This document shows positions 62,067 through 64,000 of a stretch of DNA of 64,000 nucleotides, one piece after another (position 1 is the first letter of the stretch; each line of letters starts with the position of its first letter). The translations under genes were made by a program, and so were the position numbers. The notes under the pieces are model-generated. The model made no database searches. It had not been told where the DNA came from and saw only the letters and a list, made by a program, of their open reading frames with translations. Source of the DNA: Pseudaminobacter sp040045035 (GTDB lineage: Bacteria; Pseudomonadota; Alphaproteobacteria; Rhizobiales; Rhizobiaceae); the NCBI RefSeq assembly GCF_040045035.1, contig NZ_JBDZDS010000005.1:248001-312000 (forward strand), given 5' to 3'.

Positions 62067-62255
62067 ATGCCATCATTGATCCAGCTGTTCCTGCATGACG
62101 AACGCGGGGCAACCGCCGTCGAGTATGGGCTCATTGCCGCGGTTCTGTCGCTCACCATTGTGGCGGGCGTCGGCAAGGCCGCCGATGCTCTGGAATTCCT
62201 GTTCAGCAATTCGAACAGCCGGCTCGTCCAAGCCTTCTCCGGCGCGCCCAAGTAG
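62067..62255 (+). CDS. Flp family type IVb pilin
   Basis: 62 aa. The prepilin-peptidase site is DERG|ATAVEYGLIAAVLS: Gly at -1 and Glu-Tyr at +5/+6, as in Flp pilins, followed by one hydrophobic helix. The C-terminal tail is short. No tad/cpa assembly gene is near, so the pilin relies on an apparatus encoded elsewhere. The start at 62067 lies after GGGATGAGAG. Confidence 0.88.
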   Translation: MPSLIQLFLHDERGATAVEYGLIAAVLSLTIVAGVGKAADALEFLFSNSNSRLVQAFSGAPK

Positions 62256-62265
62256 CGCGGCGGCT

Positions 62266-63138
62266 TCAGCCTTCTTTCCGTTCGTTCAGGATCTTCGCCA
62301 GCGAAACCTGCGCCGAGCCCGGCTTCAGCGGCTTCTGCTGCGAAGCATGCGGCGCCCATCCCGATAGCCAGACAAAAGAGAAAGTGGCGCGCACGCGCCC
62401 GTCCGGGTCGGAAAAGCGTTCCGCGTAGATTTCGGCCGCGCGCGCAAAAAGGGCTCGCGTCGCCGGCCGGCGCGAACGGGCGATCAAAGCGTTGGTTGCG
62501 CCCATGGCGCGCAGATCCCGGATCAACGCGAACATGTGGTCGTAGCGGACCGTCACCGTGTCGATGTCGGCGACGGGCAATGCAAATCCTGAACGTTGCA
62601 GGAGCGCGCCGGCGTCGCGCACGTCTGTGAAGGGGCTGACCCGGGGGCTGACCCCGCCGAAAAGCTCGGTCTCGGCCGCCAGCAGGCTCTCGCGCAGTTC
62701 CGTCAGCGTATCGGCCCCGGCCATGACGGCCAGGAACAGGCCGTCCGGCTTCAGCGCCCGGCGCGTCTGGATCAGCATGCCGGGAATGTCGTTCACCTCC
62801 TGAAGCGCCAGGAGCGATACGACGAGGTCGACGCTTTCTGGCTCCAGCGGCAGGATTTCAGGCACGGACACAAGTCCAGGCTCGCCGTTGAGGAAAGCCT
62901 CGTCGGCCTCGATGCGCTGGACCTTCTCGGCCTTGCCGCTGGCGAGCACGGCATCGCGCGCGGCAGGGGTAACGCAGAATGCGGCGACAGCGTTCTCGAA
63001 GCGGCGCTCCACCGTCGCCAGCCGGTCGGAAAGCTCCTCCGCAACGCGCGTCAGAAGAAAATCGGCGCCTGCAACCGGCCGCGCCAGGGCGCGGCGCTTG
63101 CGGGCGATGAGGAGCTTGGTGTCGAACAGGGGCTGCAA
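62266..63138 (-). CDS. SAM-dependent methyltransferase (BioC/NDUFAF5-like)
   Basis: 290 aa. A class I methyltransferase fold, with SVDLVVSLLALQEVNDIPGML as motif IV region and RRALKPDGLFLAVMAG as post-motif. The conserved LQPLFDTKLLIARKRRAL opening and the tail AEIYAERFSDPDGRVRATF with WLSGWAPH match the NDUFAF5-type family of alphaproteobacteria. The glycine-rich motif I is weak (FENAVAAFCVTPAARDAVL), so the activity is not certain. The start is probably a TTG at 63138; it is divergent from comF. Confidence 0.8.
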   Translation of the reverse strand: MQPLFDTKLLIARKRRALARPVAGADFLLTRVAEELSDRLATVERRFENAVAAFCVTPAARDAVLASGKAEKVQRIEADEAFLNGEPGLVSVPEILPLEPESVDLVVSLLALQEVNDIPGMLIQTRRALKPDGLFLAVMAGADTLTELRESLLAAETELFGGVSPRVSPFTDVRDAGALLQRSGFALPVADIDTVTVRYDHMFALIRDLRAMGATNALIARSRRPATRALFARAAEIYAERFSDPDGRVRATFSFVWLSGWAPHASQQKPLKPGSAQVSLAKILNERKEG

Positions 63139-63212
63139 GTGCCGAAATCCTTGATGTTGTGGCTGCGCCCGGCCTATGGTCGGCAAGCAGCCTGAACCTC
63201 GTGGCCGATCCG

Positions 63213-63986
63213 ATGCCGCAATTCAAGAGCCTTGCCCTTGCCGCGCTGGATTGGCCGGCGCGCGTGCTGTTTCCGCCGGTCTGTGCCGGCTGCCGGCGGC
63301 ATGTCTCGCAGCCGGGCTCGCTCTGTGCGCAATGCTGGCCGCAACTGCGCTTCCTCGAAAAGCCCTGGTGCGAGGTGATGGGCACGCCCTTCACCCATGA
63401 TATGGGGGCTGGTTTCCTCTCTGCCGAGGCCATCGCCAATCCGCCGCCCTTCGAACGAGCGCGCGCGGCTGTTTCCTACACGGGCGTAGCACGGCAGATG
63501 GCGCAAGGCCTGAAATATTCGGACCGCACGCATCTGGCGCCATGGATGGCGCGCTGGATGTTGCGCGCCGGCGCTGAACTGGTGGCCGACGCCGATGTCG
63601 TGGTGCCTGTGCCGCTGCACTGGCGCCGCTTCCTGCAGCGGCGTTTCAACCAGTCGGCGGAGCTCGGCCGCGTGGTGGCCGAGCTTTCCGGTCTGCCTTT
63701 CGCGCCGATGGCACTTACTCGCGTCAAGGTCACGCGCCAGCAGGTAGGGCTGCGGCGCAACGAGCGCGAGGCCAATGTGCGTGCCGCCTTCCGCGTGCCG
63801 TCCGGGCGCGAAATCGAAGTGCGTGGCCGGCGGGTGCTGGTGGTGGACGACGTCTACACCACCGGCGCCACCGTTTCGGTTGTCGCAAGGGCGCTGAAGA
63901 AAGGCGGGGCCAGCGCGGTCGACGTGCTGACCTTTGCACGCGTCCTGCCGGGGGACTTCCGGCCCGACGAGGCAACGACTATATAA
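63213..63986 (+). CDS. comF: ComF family protein (phosphoribosyltransferase-like)
   Basis: 257 aa. An N-terminal double-zinc-ribbon-like part with C-x2-C pairs (CAGCRRHVSQPGSLCAQCW) precedes a PRTase domain whose PRPP loop is RVLVVDDVYTTGATVS (about 208-223). ComF in naturally competent bacteria helps DNA uptake and recombination; in rhizobia its role is unproven. The start at 63213 (MPQFKSL) is favoured; a GTG at 63201 or 63159 is possible. The window ends 14 bases after its stop. Confidence 0.88.
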   Translation: MPQFKSLALAALDWPARVLFPPVCAGCRRHVSQPGSLCAQCWPQLRFLEKPWCEVMGTPFTHDMGAGFLSAEAIANPPPFERARAAVSYTGVARQMAQGLKYSDRTHLAPWMARWMLRAGAELVADADVVVPVPLHWRRFLQRRFNQSAELGRVVAELSGLPFAPMALTRVKVTRQQVGLRRNEREANVRAAFRVPSGREIEVRGRRVLVVDDVYTTGATVSVVARALKKGGASAVDVLTFARVLPGDFRPDEATTI

Positions 63987-64000
63987 GCGGATGATAGCCG

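Overview
The window looks like chromosomal DNA from a high-GC alphaproteobacterium of the order Hyphomicrobiales, most likely a Mesorhizobium-like member of the Phyllobacteriaceae. This is inferred from gene content and order, not from a database search. The pointers are a SAM-II riboswitch in front of metA, the hisC-tyrC pair divergent from metA, ftsEX beside an hpt gene, lysA/lipoprotein/argH divergent from a tlpA-like gene, etfBA with a 3-hydroxybutyryl-CoA dehydrogenase, and a TIGR02302-type protein. Rhizobial-type core genes fill both ends. The middle (about 33.9-47.3 kb), which starts just after a tRNA-Leu gene, reads like an accessory segment.

Layout. 0-9.8 kb: a TetR regulator, an AI-2E-family permease, metA under SAM-II control, hisC-tyrC, a DUF2125 protein, a ChaC-like cyclotransferase, an aldo/keto reductase, a PlsC-like acyltransferase and a YdcF-like protein. 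9.8-21.5 kb: ftsX-ftsE, a DUF3426-like membrane protein, hpt, an EamA exporter divergent from a LysR regulator, the TIGR02302 protein, lysA, a small lipoprotein, argH and a TlpA-like thioredoxin. 21.5-33.7 kb: a berberine-bridge-type FAD oxidoreductase, hydroxybutyryl-CoA dehydrogenase, etfA, etfB, a rhomboid protease, a PduO-type cobalamin adenosyltransferase, a HIG1-type protein, YihY, an EamA exporter, gluQ, an AlkA-type glycosylase, an HNH endonuclease, dsbB and a YqaA-type protein. 33.8 kb: tRNA-Leu(CAA) with its own promoter.

33.9-47.3 kb: a decayed gene just past the tRNA, an orphan MASE1/HWE sensor kinase, a DUF2029 membrane protein, three small exported proteins (EF-hand, glycine-zipper lipoprotein, His-rich), an ABC transporter with a strikingly degenerate ATPase, a class-I amidotransferase, a short membrane protein, a NarL-type two-component pair, and three consecutive exported Asn/Gly repeat proteins. 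47.3-64 kb: an acyl-CoA synthetase, an acyltransferase/flippase pair, a monooxygenase behind a SoxR-box-like promoter, secA, a parvulin isomerase, an MFS exporter, argJ-GNAT-mutT-MFS, a Flp-type pilin, a methyltransferase and comF.

The best candidate for an undescribed system is 43.2-47.0 kb. Three tandem genes encode Sec-exported low-complexity proteins. Two share a 13-residue unit (x-G-S-x-N-G-N-x-N-G-N-x-N), and the third has an 18-residue unit preceded by N-x-G-x-x pentapeptides. A histidine kinase/response regulator pair is transcribed divergently from them across an AT-rich spacer with three inverted repeats. The regular spacing suggests a stacked beta-solenoid or fibre-forming surface or matrix material under two-component control. 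That function is inference; the repeats, signal peptides and layout are read directly from the sequence.

Other points of interest are a SAM-II riboswitch followed by an intrinsic terminator that abuts the metA ribosome-binding site, a MetA with Glu111 (predicting acetyl-CoA use), a SoxR box in front of a monooxygenase gene, and a YddA/SbmA-type ABC protein that has lost its signature motif, catalytic Glu and switch His.
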